64,000 bases of DNA from Halostella pelagica (GCA_005954745.1 CP040678.1:1922001-1986000); one strand, 5' to 3'. Positions 52,515-61,159 are shown, counted from the first letter of the stretch. The notes: generated by a model not told the origin, from the sequence alone. Program-made: numbers and translations.

Positions 52515-52651
52515 GACGGGGGAAGGCAGGTACTCGGAGCGTGTCGCGGCGACCGCCGCGACCGCGCAAACTGGCGGCCTTAGCGAGAATCGCGGAGCGA
52601 TTCTGGCGGTGGGCATAAAAAGGGCGACGTGAGCGCCGCCAGGCGCTCACG
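52515..52651 (-). repeat. Structured intergenic element, copy B
   Basis: Counterpart of 43250-43393. The distal box (52515-52577) has arms gtcgcggcg/cgccgcgac, the middle hairpin is AGAATCGC-gga-GCGATTCT (52586-52604), and the proximal hairpin is at 52628-52651. It begins 8 nt after the stop codon of the TbsP gene. Confidence 0.75.
52628..52651 (-). terminator. Probable terminator hairpin after tbsP
   Basis: A perfect 10-bp stem CGTGAGCGCC/GGCGCTCACG with a 4-nt gcca loop, followed in the minus direction by CGCCCTTTTTATG. It differs from the 43370 hairpin at paired positions but keeps the loop. Confidence 0.65.
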
Positions 52652-52659
52652 AGGGCTTT

Positions 52660-53478
52660 TTAGTGGAGAATAGACTGGGCGACGCTCGCGACTTGGTCGT
52701 TGTCCGCGTCGCGGAGACGGTCGTCGCCGAGTTTCAGACGGAGGCGCGGGCGGCCGACGTCGATGGGGACCTTCTCCGTGTCGATGAGGCCCATGTCTTC
52801 GAGTTTGGTCTTGGTGCGGGAGAACGTCGCTTTCGAGGCGATGCCCACGTCCTCGCCCCACTTGCTGATGTCGTACAGCAGCGCTTCGTTCTTTGCCGCC
52901 ACGAGGAGGCTGATCGTCACTTCGTCGAGACCGTCGCCGTCGCCGCGGGCGGTCTCCAGCGTGTCGAGAATTCGCGAGAAGTCCTCTTCTGCCTGCGGGC
53001 TGATGTCCTCGGACAGGCTTTCGCGGACGCGGGTGATCGGGGGAGTGCGGAGGTGGTACTCGTCGGCCTCTTCCCACTGAGTGCGGTACGTGTCGTATGC
53101 GGCGTCGACGAACTCCTCGTCTTCGGTCGTGAGGCCGCCGACGCGACTGCCGGCGTCGACCAGTGCGATGACGGTGTCGTCGGTGACGAGCAGAGAGTTC
53201 TCGCCGCCGTCGTCCATCGTGCGAAGCGAAAGGATCCCCTCGTCGAGGAGGTCTGCCGCGTTACTGGCGACGATGAAGTCGTCCATCACGCCCTTGAGCG
53301 TCCGTTCGTCGGCCAGCATTCGGATCTCGGGAACGTCGCCGCTGACGTCCGTCGCAACGCGGATCACGTCTTCGATCGTATCGGCTGCCGGATTGACGAC
53401 GACTACCTCGTCGTCCGCGTCCGCCAGTACTGTGGTCAAGATATCGTCTAACTGCCTGTCGAGTAAATTCGAGGTCAT
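52660..53478 (-). CDS. tbsP: TbsP-type transcriptional regulator (DUF5821)
   Basis: A 272-residue haloarchaeal protein starting MTSNLLDRQLDDILTTVLAD. The N-terminal half is an alpha/beta domain (EVVVVNPAADTIEDVIRVAT, NSLLVTDDTVIALVDAGSRV); the C-terminal part (about residues 190-250) has a winged-helix-like segment, KWGEDVGIASKATFSRTKTK and LEDMGLIDTEKVPIDVGRPR. TbsP has been linked to regulation of central carbon metabolism in haloarchaea. It stands alone; 311 bp separate it from the CHAT gene. Confidence 0.85.
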   Translation of the reverse strand: MTSNLLDRQLDDILTTVLADADDEVVVVNPAADTIEDVIRVATDVSGDVPEIRMLADERTLKGVMDDFIVASNAADLLDEGILSLRTMDDGGENSLLVTDDTVIALVDAGSRVGGLTTEDEEFVDAAYDTYRTQWEEADEYHLRTPPITRVRESLSEDISPQAEEDFSRILDTLETARGDGDGLDEVTISLLVAAKNEALLYDISKWGEDVGIASKATFSRTKTKLEDMGLIDTEKVPIDVGRPRLRLKLGDDRLRDADNDQVASVAQSILH

Positions 53479-53789
53479 GCCTGTACGGGAGAAAGGGGTC
53501 CGTCATACTTAATTTTACTGGCCGGTGATGTGGCAAATCTCGCCTGAGGAACTCTATCAAGCCTATTTACGACAGGTACAACGAGATACATAACAGAATT
53601 AGTATGGGATTTATCAGCTGCGGAGACGGATCCACGGTTCGACAGGGTTCTGTCAGCTGTCGGTTCCTGTTCGAGTGTGCCTTGCACGGTGAACGGAGGT
53701 TTCGTACTGAGTCGTCCGGGGGCGTACGCGACCGAAAACACATCCGGTTCGGACCGCGGCTGCAAGGCGGCTGTGGTGGCAAAAGAAAG
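53479..53789. other. 311-bp intergenic region
   Basis: Holds the tbsP promoter on the minus strand near 53500-53515 (aagtatgac region). I see no gene, RNA or repeat that I can support between there and the CHAT gene. The plus-strand ORF starting at 53604 is antisense to the CHAT gene for most of its length. Confidence 0.5.
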
Positions 53790-55847
53790 CTACAGGTTTC
53801 CGTACAGTTCGTCCGTCCAGTACACGTCACCGTCGTAAATGACAGGCATCTCTGTCCGGTTGAGAAACGAACGCGTCGAATCGTAGTCGAGGACGTACTC
53901 GGATTCGTTCCCGCAGAGGTACGCGTACTCGTTCTCGTCGACGGACGGCCGGTAGAACGCGCCCAGTTCGTTCGCAGAGAACTGGTCGTAGGTCAGGAGG
54001 AAGTTACCCTCTTCGAGCTTCTGTAGCCGTACCGTCGCCGGAAGGTGGTTGCTACTCTGGGTCAGGACGTGGGTCCCGTCCCCGACGACGGCGTAATCCT
54101 TACCCATCATAATGCGGCGTCTCGCGAGTCGCATCGCGCGCTCGATACCGAACCCGTGAACGAGCAGCCGAGCGAACGTCGACCCGACCTTGACCGCGTG
54201 ATCGTTGAGGACCTCGCAGAACGTGACCGCACCGGCAACGCTCCCCTTCTCGACGAGTTCCTTCCCCTCGTGATACGACCCACAGGCGTTGAGAAAGAAC
54301 GTCTCGGCGTTGCACTCGGTCAAACTGCTGGCGGGAAGATATCCGTCGGCGCAGCACAGCCCCTGGTCTTCGCAGTGGCCGATGTAGTGGACGAAATCCG
54401 TCTGTGACTCGAAGACGGCTGCGAGGTCGTTTTTCGAGAGACGGTGTTCGACGGTCAGATCGAGCGGGATGTCTTCGCCTCGTTTCCGGTAGATCCGTTC
54501 GACATCAGCGTGTTCGGCCGCCATGTCGTCGTCGTTGAGAACGACCGTTACGGAGGTAGTCTCGCTCTCCCGTTGGAGATACGAGAGCCGGTTCTCGTAC
54601 GCGGTCTTGGTCGATTTGAACACGTCTATCGGCACGCCGTCGGCCAGCCAGCCGTGGATCCGGCCGCCCCGGAGTTCGGGTTTGACGACGTTGACGGACG
54701 CGACCGTTCCTGCACTGCCCGGCGTGGCCCGATAGAAGTCGTCGAGCGACCGTTCGATGAGTTCGGGTCCTTCGAGCTCCGAGGTCCGCGGCCTGTACAC
54801 GAGACTCATGTCGTCCAGCAGGAAGGGGAGGCAGTCGACCCGTTTCGGGCCCGGTTCGACGTACGCCGAGAGGTGCCAGTCGGGGAGGCGCTGTTCGATA
54901 GCGCCGTACGGAACGTCGGCGTACTCCGCGAGACGCTCGGCGGGGGATAGCTCGTACAGGGCATCTACGTCGAGACGCAAGGCGTCGAGCAGATTGTTCT
55001 CGGCGAGGTTCGTCCCGTACGGTCCCGCGTTGCGCACGAGACAGTCCATGAAAAACACCTTCCTGAGGAGACGCGTCACGTCGCGTTCGAGGTCCGGGAA
55101 GGCGTCCAGTTCGTAGCAAAAGCCCGTCGACGGCGCTCGCAGGACGGGCGCGTCGCGGTCCTCGGTAACGACTGACGCCTGCAGGTAGTACGCGAGCGGG
55201 GCGAGCACGAACAGTTCCGGAAACGACGGTTCGACGGCGAGTTCGATCCCCGTCTTCGGCGTTTCCGCGGCGATAGCGTCAGGTATCGACGCCTCGGTTT
55301 CGTTGGTTTCGACGAGCGGAGGGTGACCGCGAAGGGTCGGATACGACCGTTCGGGTCCGGTAGTTTTGTGAGACGACGAGAGATGCGTGAGGGCCGTTGC
55401 TACCCCTTCCGGCGTCGGTGGAACCCGGATAACGCCGGACGGCTGTTCGTGATGGCTTCGGAATCCGACGGTACAGCGACTGTGTTCGGGAAACGTGACG
55501 ATAACCTCGCCGCCGGATTCGGCCGTCCGCACGGTTACGGGACCGTCGAACTGCGCGTACACCTTGATCTCGGCGTCTGCATCAGCGACGTACTCGTCCG
55601 CTGGAAGTTCAAGCGGGGTCGTCCGGCCGTTCAGTTCGTAGCGCTCCGCCGTCGAGACGGACGTGAGATAGAGGGCGTCGACCGGGAACCGTAACTCGTT
55701 GGCCGCACAGTCGACGGCCGCGTCGATAGGCCGCGGGAGGTCGGCGTTTCCGGCTCGGAGTTCGAATCCGGGCGCAGCCACCGAAAGTTCGGCGTCGTCG
55801 TTGTCGACAACCCGGAGGCCCGATTTCGTCACCTCCCACTCGATCAT
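53790..55847 (-). CDS. CHAT-domain (caspase-like) protease candidate
   Basis: A 685-residue cytoplasmic protein. The N-terminal 120 residues look like beta-rich sandwich structure; the middle (about 200-400) is unassigned. The C-terminal part (about 405-600) has CHAT-type caspase architecture: catalytic His in DFVHYIGHCED (His487 or His491) and catalytic Cys in TFFLNACGSYHEG (Cys522), followed by GAVTFCEVLNDHAVKVGSTF. Both residues are intact. CHAT proteases are usually activated by partners and cut specific proteins. No toxin, gasdermin or CRISPR partner is adjacent. Caspase-like activity has been reported in Haloferax, but a link to this gene is only inference. Confidence 0.8.
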   Translation of the reverse strand: MIEWEVTKSGLRVVDNDDAELSVAAPGFELRAGNADLPRPIDAAVDCAANELRFPVDALYLTSVSTAERYELNGRTTPLELPADEYVADADAEIKVYAQFDGPVTVRTAESGGEVIVTFPEHSRCTVGFRSHHEQPSGVIRVPPTPEGVATALTHLSSSHKTTGPERSYPTLRGHPPLVETNETEASIPDAIAAETPKTGIELAVEPSFPELFVLAPLAYYLQASVVTEDRDAPVLRAPSTGFCYELDAFPDLERDVTRLLRKVFFMDCLVRNAGPYGTNLAENNLLDALRLDVDALYELSPAERLAEYADVPYGAIEQRLPDWHLSAYVEPGPKRVDCLPFLLDDMSLVYRPRTSELEGPELIERSLDDFYRATPGSAGTVASVNVVKPELRGGRIHGWLADGVPIDVFKSTKTAYENRLSYLQRESETTSVTVVLNDDDMAAEHADVERIYRKRGEDIPLDLTVEHRLSKNDLAAVFESQTDFVHYIGHCEDQGLCCADGYLPASSLTECNAETFFLNACGSYHEGKELVEKGSVAGAVTFCEVLNDHAVKVGSTFARLLVHGFGIERAMRLARRRIMMGKDYAVVGDGTHVLTQSSNHLPATVRLQKLEEGNFLLTYDQFSANELGAFYRPSVDENEYAYLCGNESEYVLDYDSTRSFLNRTEMPVIYDGDVYWTDELYGNL

Positions 55848-55978
55848 TCGAGTGGGAAGATGACGTTACAACAGGTTATTCTTTCGGAATGTTGGTTGTT
55901 ATCACGACACATATAGACCGCGGGAAAACCCGTCACCGGAAAGATACACTTATGGATGGCGCTGTCCCGCGTTGAAAC

Positions 55979-57226
55979 ATGAACGACGACCACGTTAGCG
56001 AGGTCGATCCGGCGGTCGCCGACGCCCTCGCCGACGAGGTGGAGCGCCAGCAGGACACGCTGGCGATGATCGCGAGCGAGAACCACGCCAGCGAGGCCGT
56101 CCTCGAAGCCCAGGGGAGTACCCTCACGAACAAGTACGCTGAGGGGTACCCGGGCTCCCGTTACTACGGCGGCTGCGAGAACGCGGATGTCGTCGAGGAA
56201 CTCGCACGAGAGCGCGCTACCGAACTATGGGGCGCGGAACACGTCAACGTCCAGCCTCACAGCGGTACCCAGGCCAATATGGGCGTCTACCTCGCTATGC
56301 TCGAACCAGGCGACAAGATCCTCTCGCTGGATCTGACCCACGGTGGACACCTCTCGCACGGTCACCAGGCCAACTTCACCGGCCAACTGTACGAGGTCGA
56401 ACAGTACGAAGTCGACGCGGAAACGGGGTACATCGACTACGATGACCTCCGTCAGCAGGCCGAAGAGTTCGAACCGGACATCATCGTCTCGGGATACTCC
56501 GCCTACCCGCGCGAGGTCGAGTGGGATCGCATTCAGGCGGCTGCTGACGCCGCCGACGCGCTGCATCTTGCCGACATCGCCCACATCACGGGTCTGGTCG
56601 CGGCGGGCGTCCACGACTCGCCCGTCGGCGTGGCGGACTTCGTCACCGGCAGCACCCACAAGACGATCCGGTCGGGCCGCGGCGGGATCATCATGTGCGA
56701 CGAGGAGTACGCAGACGCCGTCGACAGCGCCGTCTTCCCCGGCAGTCAGGGCGGCCCGCTCATGCACAACATCGCCGGCAAAGCCGTCGGATTCAAGGAA
56801 GCGCTCGAACCGGAGTTCGAGGCGTACGCAGAGCAGGTCGTCGAGAACGCGAAAGTCCTCGGCGAAACGCTACAGGACCGCGGATTCAGCCTCGTCTCCG
56901 GCGGGACGGACACCCATCTCGTGCTCGCCGACCTCCGCGACTCTCACCCGGACGTGACCGGGAGCGACGCCGAAGAGGCCCTCGAATCGGTCGGCATCGT
57001 CCTCAACGCGAACACGGTTCCCGGCGAGACGCGGTCGCCGTTCGTCGCGAGCGGTATCCGGGCCGGCACGCCCGCGCTGACGACGCGCGGATTCGGTGTC
57101 GAGGAGATGGAACAGGTCGGTTCCTGCATCGCCGACGTGATCGACAACATCGGCGACGAGGACGTGATGGCTGAAGTTTCCGAGCGCGTGCAGGACCTCT
57201 GCGACGAACACCCGCTGTACGAGTAA
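55979..57226 (+). CDS. glyA: Serine hydroxymethyltransferase
   Basis: A 415-residue PLP enzyme that interconverts serine and glycine with transfer of a one-carbon unit to a folate. It has IASENHASEAVLEAQGSTLT (about residues 26-45), YPGSRYYGGCENAD, VNVQPHSGTQANMGVYLAML and the PLP lysine in VTGSTHKTIRSGRGG (about 221-235). The length is normal. Start MNDDHVSEVDPAV. The folD gene follows 161 bp downstream on the same strand, a functional pair in one-carbon metabolism. Confidence 0.97.
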   Translation: MNDDHVSEVDPAVADALADEVERQQDTLAMIASENHASEAVLEAQGSTLTNKYAEGYPGSRYYGGCENADVVEELARERATELWGAEHVNVQPHSGTQANMGVYLAMLEPGDKILSLDLTHGGHLSHGHQANFTGQLYEVEQYEVDAETGYIDYDDLRQQAEEFEPDIIVSGYSAYPREVEWDRIQAAADAADALHLADIAHITGLVAAGVHDSPVGVADFVTGSTHKTIRSGRGGIIMCDEEYADAVDSAVFPGSQGGPLMHNIAGKAVGFKEALEPEFEAYAEQVVENAKVLGETLQDRGFSLVSGGTDTHLVLADLRDSHPDVTGSDAEEALESVGIVLNANTVPGETRSPFVASGIRAGTPALTTRGFGVEEMEQVGSCIADVIDNIGDEDVMAEVSERVQDLCDEHPLYE

Positions 57227-57387
57227 GCCGCGCCGCTCGGCGCGATGCGCGCGTCGCACGACAAACCCTTTTTCGCCGTCGCGCCTATGGCAATCAGATC
57301 CACGAACATGCATAGAATCCGATCCTTCACTCGGAATATAGGCACGAATCCGAGAGTTGAAGGGCACCGCGGCCCCTCGTTCACGCA

Positions 57388-58281
57388 ATGACGCACGTCA
57401 TCGACGGCAACGCCGTGGCCGACGATATCCGAGACGACCTCTCCGTCGCCATCGACTCGCTCGCCGACGCGGGCGTGACGCCCGGTCTCGCCACCGTCCT
57501 CATGAGCGACGACGGCTCCAGCGAGACGTACGTGAAAATGAAACAGCGCGCCTGCGAGGAGGTCGGGATCGACGGCATCCACGTCGAGATAGACGCCGAC
57601 GCCCCCGCGGAAGAGCTGTACGAGACGATCGACGACCTGAACGACGACCCCGAAGTCCACGGTATCCTCGTTCAGATGCCCGTCCCCGACCACGTCGACA
57701 CGCGCGAGGTACTGCGCCGGGTCGACCCGATGAAGGACGTGGACGGATTCCACCCCGAAAACGTCGGCCGCCTCGTCGCGGGCGACGCCCGGTTCAAGCC
57801 CTGCACGCCGCACGGCATCCAGCGACTCCTCGCCGCCGCCGGCGTCGACCCCGAGGGAAAAGACGCCGTCGTCGTCGGTCGCTCCGAGATCGTCGGCAAG
57901 CCGATGGCCAACCTCCTCATCCAGAAGGCCGACGGCGGCAACGCGACCGTCACGGTGTGTCACTCCCGCACTGACGACCTCGCAGAGAAGACCCGCAACG
58001 CCGACATCGTGATCGCCGCGGCCGGCGTCCCGGAGATGATCGACGGTTCGATGATCGGCGAGGGCGCGACCGTCATCGACGTGGGCGTCAACCGCGTGGA
58101 CGCTGACACCGACAAGGGATACGAACTCGTCGGCGACGTCGAGTTCGAGAGCGCGAAGGAGAAAGCGAGCGCCATCACGCCCGTTCCCGGCGGCGTCGGC
58201 CCGATGACCATCGCGATGCTGCTCTACAACACGGCGAAGGCGGCAGGGTTGCAGGAAGGGGTTACCGTGGACCTGCCCTGA
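57388..58281 (+). CDS. folD: Bifunctional methylenetetrahydrofolate dehydrogenase/cyclohydrolase
   Basis: A 297-residue FolD. The catalytic lysine region is TYVKMKQRACEEVGI (about residues 49-63), then GILVQMPVPDHVDTREVLRR, DVDGFHPENVGRL and the NADP site VVVGRSEIVGKPMANLL (about 157-173), ending TPVPGGVGPMTIAML. It oxidises 5,10-methylene-THF and hydrolyses the methenyl form to 10-formyl-THF, using the units made by GlyA. The start MTHVIDGNAVADD is clear. Confidence 0.97.
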   Translation: MTHVIDGNAVADDIRDDLSVAIDSLADAGVTPGLATVLMSDDGSSETYVKMKQRACEEVGIDGIHVEIDADAPAEELYETIDDLNDDPEVHGILVQMPVPDHVDTREVLRRVDPMKDVDGFHPENVGRLVAGDARFKPCTPHGIQRLLAAAGVDPEGKDAVVVGRSEIVGKPMANLLIQKADGGNATVTVCHSRTDDLAEKTRNADIVIAAAGVPEMIDGSMIGEGATVIDVGVNRVDADTDKGYELVGDVEFESAKEKASAITPVPGGVGPMTIAMLLYNTAKAAGLQEGVTVDLP

Positions 58282-58396
58282 AAGCGGTTAATCCGACTCT
58301 CCATTTAAGTGTCTCTCGCGACAACGGGTCATAGTGAGCGGTTCTTCGGGAAACGATGCCGCCGAGCGGTGCCGCTCGATGTCATCCAGTGCCCGC

Positions 58397-59110
58397 TCAG
58401 TCAGCGAGGCGGTCTACCCTGTCCTGTGCGTTCGCCAGCGCGAGTTCGTCGCCGTCCCGCACGTACGCCGCAATACCGCGCATCGCTTCGACCAGCATGT
58501 CCGCCGTTCCGGGGTCGACACTCCCCGAGAGCGCCCTGACGCGTTTTTCGTGTTCGCCGACCATCTCCAGCGTGTTCTCGACGGCCGGATCGTCGCCGTC
58601 GTGCCACTGGCGGAGGTCCCGGCGGTACTCCCGGACCGCGTTCGCGGCGGCGAGACCGCGAGCCTCGAAGAGCGATTCAGGAACAGTGCTCGCGTCCGGT
58701 CGCTCGCCGGCGTCTGCGCCCCGGAGTAGTTCGAGGAAGTAAAGCTCCTCGCGCTCGGTCGGCTGAAACGACCGACCGAACACGTCCGCCGCGTGCTGCA
58801 GTTCCGACGCGGCTAGGTACGTGTCGTCGAGGTCCGTCAGTTCGCCGCCGCGGACGAACCCCCGCTTGCGAACGTACTCGCGACACGCTTTTTTTGCGGC
58901 CTCCGCCACCCGGTGTAGCGGATCCGTGTCAACCCGTTCGCGCACGTCCGTCAGGTCGAAGTCGACGGGGCTGGTCGTGTGGAGTTTGCGCTCGCCGTCG
59001 ACGCCGACGCTGTGCATGCTCCCGCACTCGGGACAGGAAACGGTTCCAGTCTCGTAGTACGACCACCGCGACCCGCAGTCCTGACACTCGCGTTCGCCGC
59101 GGATCTCCAT
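58397..59110 (-). CDS. TFIIB-type zinc-ribbon haloarchaeal protein (DUF7117-like)
   Basis: A 237-residue protein. The N-terminal zinc ribbon has ECQDCGSRWSYYETGTVSCP followed by ECGSMHSVG (four Cys in two CxxC pairs, residues 9-34). The rest is helical: RVAEAAKKACREYVRKRGFV, YLAASELQHAADVFGRSF and a C-terminal helical bundle. It may bind nucleic acid or a protein; the function is unknown. ATG 59110 is chosen; the longer frame to 59557 is low-complexity and antisense to other genes. Confidence 0.85.
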   Translation of the reverse strand: MEIRGERECQDCGSRWSYYETGTVSCPECGSMHSVGVDGERKLHTTSPVDFDLTDVRERVDTDPLHRVAEAAKKACREYVRKRGFVRGGELTDLDDTYLAASELQHAADVFGRSFQPTEREELYFLELLRGADAGERPDASTVPESLFEARGLAAANAVREYRRDLRQWHDGDDPAVENTLEMVGEHEKRVRALSGSVDPGTADMLVEAMRGIAAYVRDGDELALANAQDRVDRLAD

Positions 59111-59217
59111 GGCCGGCAGTTCGGGCTGGGCCGTCAAAACTCCGGCGACGTTCGTCCGGGACTCCGAACCCGCTCCGGTGGTCGGCGGTCCTGCAGACCG
59201 ATCTGCACGACCTCGGG

Positions 59218-59226
59218 GTTTATGAT
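59218..59226 (+). promoter_or_regulatory. TATA-like element before the 29-codon ORF
   Basis: The sequence gtttatgat is centred 30 nt before the ATG at 59252, the spacing of leaderless promoters in this window. Confidence 0.4.
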
Positions 59227-59251
59227 TTGTCCGGGCGTACAGCCGAATACC

Positions 59252-59341
59252 ATGTCGTCTCAGGCTCCGACGACCGACGGTGCGGAGGATAGAGTAAGTC
59301 GCCACACGGCGACTGGTCGAGAAATTCTCGACCGAACGTAA
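59252..59341 (+). CDS. Possible 29-residue small protein
   Basis: An ATG frame encoding 29 residues that start MSSQAPTTDGAEDRV and end GREILDRT, with a TATA-like element exactly 30 nt upstream. The acidic-then-basic composition and codon choice (gtc, acc, gac) are like true haloarchaeal genes. No Shine-Dalgarno is needed if leaderless. No family recognised; it may instead be the leader of the following gene. Confidence 0.4.
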   Translation: MSSQAPTTDGAEDRVSRHTATGREILDRT

Positions 59342-59411
59342 CGGGGATTTCTCGCACGAATACGCCGACGACCGGCGAGGCAGATCGGACAGTACTGACA
59401 GTGACCGACCC

Positions 59412-59825
59412 GTGGCTGTGCGAAATGACGGGGGGACGCTCGTTCTGGACACCGGAACCGAAACCCGAGAGCTGACGCGTTCGGAGGCCCGGCAACTCCG
59501 GACTGCGCTCAGTGACGCGCTAACCGAGCGCCGAGAGTTCGTCAGGACCGCCGGCACCTACCGCGAAGACGGTGCGTACGTCGTCGAACGTCGCGGTGTG
59601 GAATCAGCGGGGCACAGGAAGGTGTTCGAGTCGACCGACGAGTGCCGTCGTCTGTACGACCGACTCCCCGAGGAGTTTACCGCCGACGACGTTCGCCACG
59701 CCGGCGTCACCGGCGGGCGTCGGCACATGCTCGTCTGGCACTTCGTCGAACACGACGCGTTCGACTGCGAACTGGTTTCGCGACAACCGCTAACGGCGAG
59801 AAAGGAGGGACCAACCAACGGATAA
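59412..59825 (+). CDS. Conserved haloarchaeal protein, 137 residues
   Basis: A soluble protein. The N-terminus TLVLDTGTETRELTRSEARQ looks like a small beta-hairpin plus helix (about residues 9-38), followed by REFVRTAGTYREDGAYVVER, and a basic helical second half with RLPEEFTADDVRHAGVTGGR. No catalytic motif. The only start available is the GTG at 59412, as the frame is closed or lacks starts upstream. It lies 38 bp before the next small gene and is probably co-transcribed with it. Confidence 0.7.
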   Translation: MAVRNDGGTLVLDTGTETRELTRSEARQLRTALSDALTERREFVRTAGTYREDGAYVVERRGVESAGHRKVFESTDECRRLYDRLPEEFTADDVRHAGVTGGRRHMLVWHFVEHDAFDCELVSRQPLTARKEGPTNG

Positions 59826-59863
59826 GACTGGGGTTCTTACCGGCGGCGACCGAACTCTCGTCC

Positions 59864-60010
59864 ATGCGCTCAGAAGAAGAAGTCCGCGAACAGTACGAGT
59901 TTCTGAAGGAGGAGTTAGAGAGCGAAGATATGAACCACGAGGGCGTCAGACAGATGTTCAGCTACTACCGCCGGGCGCTGGGATGGGTGCTGGAAGAGGA
60001 ACACATGTGA
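59864..60010 (+). CDS. Small conserved haloarchaeal protein, 48 residues
   Basis: A 48-residue helical acidic protein, MRSEEEVREQYEFLKEELES then NHEGVRQMFSYYRRALGWVL. The pattern of two helices with a conserved aromatic RALGWVLE ending recurs in haloarchaea, which is why I accept it despite its size. Function unknown. Confidence 0.75.
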   Translation: MRSEEEVREQYEFLKEELESEDMNHEGVRQMFSYYRRALGWVLEEEHM

Positions 60011-60133
60011 CTCCCCTCGGAAACTATCAGCCGCTCGTCCCGTGTCGTTACATTTAAGGTATCAGCGCGACTTCGTTCAGTTGACGCTTCGCTTGGAGGG
60101 CCGAAGCGTCAGCGGGGACCAATTCAGGGCGGC

Positions 60134-60172
60134 AAGCGAACCACGCGCGCTTTTCACTCGCATGGTTCGCTT
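60134..60172. terminator. Hairpin between convergent genes, possible bidirectional terminator
   Basis: Perfect 10-bp arms AAGCGAACCA (60134-60143) and TGGTTCGCTT (60163-60172) with a 19-nt partly paired loop. A second hairpin GACGCTTCG/CGAAGCGTC lies at 60083-60110. Both sit in the 170-bp gap between the gene ending at 60010 and the opposite-strand gene ending at 60181. Confidence 0.5.
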
Positions 60173-60180
60173 TCCATTTC

Positions 60181-60459
60181 CTATTCGATACGTAAATCAC
60201 CGTCAGCGTCCGCTCCGTCGCCTTCGTCCCACTCGACTTCGAGTTCGAAACTCATCTCGTCCGGACCGGAACCGGTCTCCCGTTCGACCTTGATCTCGAA
60301 CGTCGGCGACGCCGGCGGGTCGACGGTGACGTTCTCGTCGCCCGCCGCGAACGTCACGGGGTCGCCGCCGTCAAGTTTGTCAGCGACGTCGCGAAGCGCG
60401 GCGGCGATATCGGAACGACTTCTCGCGCTCTCGGATTCGAAAAGAACGGTTTCTGCCAT
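60181..60459 (-). CDS. Amphi-Trp domain protein
   Basis: A 92-residue acidic protein of the amphi-Trp family. The pattern is VLFESESARSRSDIAAALRD (residues about 5-24), LDGGDPVTFAAGDENVTVDP and the beta strands FEIKVERETGS and MSFELEVEWDEGD with the late tryptophan. The family is widespread in haloarchaea, with unknown function. Start MAETVLFESE. Confidence 0.9.
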   Translation of the reverse strand: MAETVLFESESARSRSDIAAALRDVADKLDGGDPVTFAAGDENVTVDPPASPTFEIKVERETGSGPDEMSFELEVEWDEGDGADADGDLRIE

Positions 60460-60697
60460 GGGCTATCGTACGTCTCCCCCGGATATATACTGTTGGTTGT
60501 CCCGTATGTCCACTCGTTGCTGCGGTTTCGTCGGCGGAGTTCGACCGGCGAGCCACGATCGTTTACCGCCGACAGAACTCCCGTATCCGTTGATAACCAG
60601 TTCGACATATCGATGAGAATTACCACTTAGGTCAGATTAGTTAAATTTAGGTTGTACCCCAGAAACATCGGATTAGTCGCCCGTTTTCGCCGATACT

Positions 60698-60720
60698 CGA
60701 CTGTGAGTCGTTATACTTAT
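60698..60720 (+). promoter_or_regulatory. Dyad plus TATA element upstream of padR
   Basis: The dyad CGACT-gtg-AGTCG (60698-60710) abuts the TATA-like ttatacttat (60711-60720), which lies 37-46 nt before the PadR ATG. A dyad beside the TATA box is a plausible self-regulatory site. Confidence 0.35.
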
Positions 60721-60756
60721 TTTATTCCGATAGTAACGTTCTTGCGTACTTAACCA

Positions 60757-61032
60757 ATGTACGACCTGACAGGATTTCAGCGAGATCTGCTGTATGTGAT
60801 CGCGGGCGAGGAGGAGCCACACGGTCTCGCTATCAAGGAAGAACTCGAAGCGTACTACGAAAAAGAGATCCACCACGGCCGGCTGTATCCGAACCTCGAC
60901 ACGCTGGTGGACAAAGGGCTCGTCGAGAAGGGCCAACGCGACAGGCGGACGAACTTCTACACCCTCACCCGCCGCGGCCGCCGCGAGATAGAGGCCCGGA
61001 ACGAGTGGGAACAGCAGTACGTCGAAGCATAA
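60757..61032 (+). CDS. PadR family transcriptional regulator
   Basis: A 91-residue winged-helix regulator consisting of the PadR DNA-binding domain only. It starts MYDLTGFQRDLLYVIAGEEE, with the recognition segment HGLAIKEELEAYYEKEIHHG, RLYPNLDTLVDKGLVEKG and the wing RRTNFYTLTRRGRREIEARN. It lacks the C-terminal effector helices of larger PadR proteins. Haloarchaea have several such short copies. It lies upstream of the membrane protein gene, same strand. Confidence 0.93.
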   Translation: MYDLTGFQRDLLYVIAGEEEPHGLAIKEELEAYYEKEIHHGRLYPNLDTLVDKGLVEKGQRDRRTNFYTLTRRGRREIEARNEWEQQYVEA

Positions 61033-61159
61033 GTAGGAATTCGGTCGTTCGGCAGGTCGGTCCGACCGTGTTTCAGGTGGCCCGCCACCGGTTTCCCGGT
61101 CCCCAGTCACGCCGCTACTGCAGTCAACTATTAACTATCCGAACGGCGTACCGTCGAAG

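Larger units (their letters stand above)
52149..52659. other. 511-bp intergenic region made largely of repeats
   Basis: No supported gene. It holds a purine-rich plus-strand tract (about 52380-52500) and structured element B (52515-52651). ORFs predicted on either strand translate into low-complexity serine, proline or arginine runs. Confidence 0.7.
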
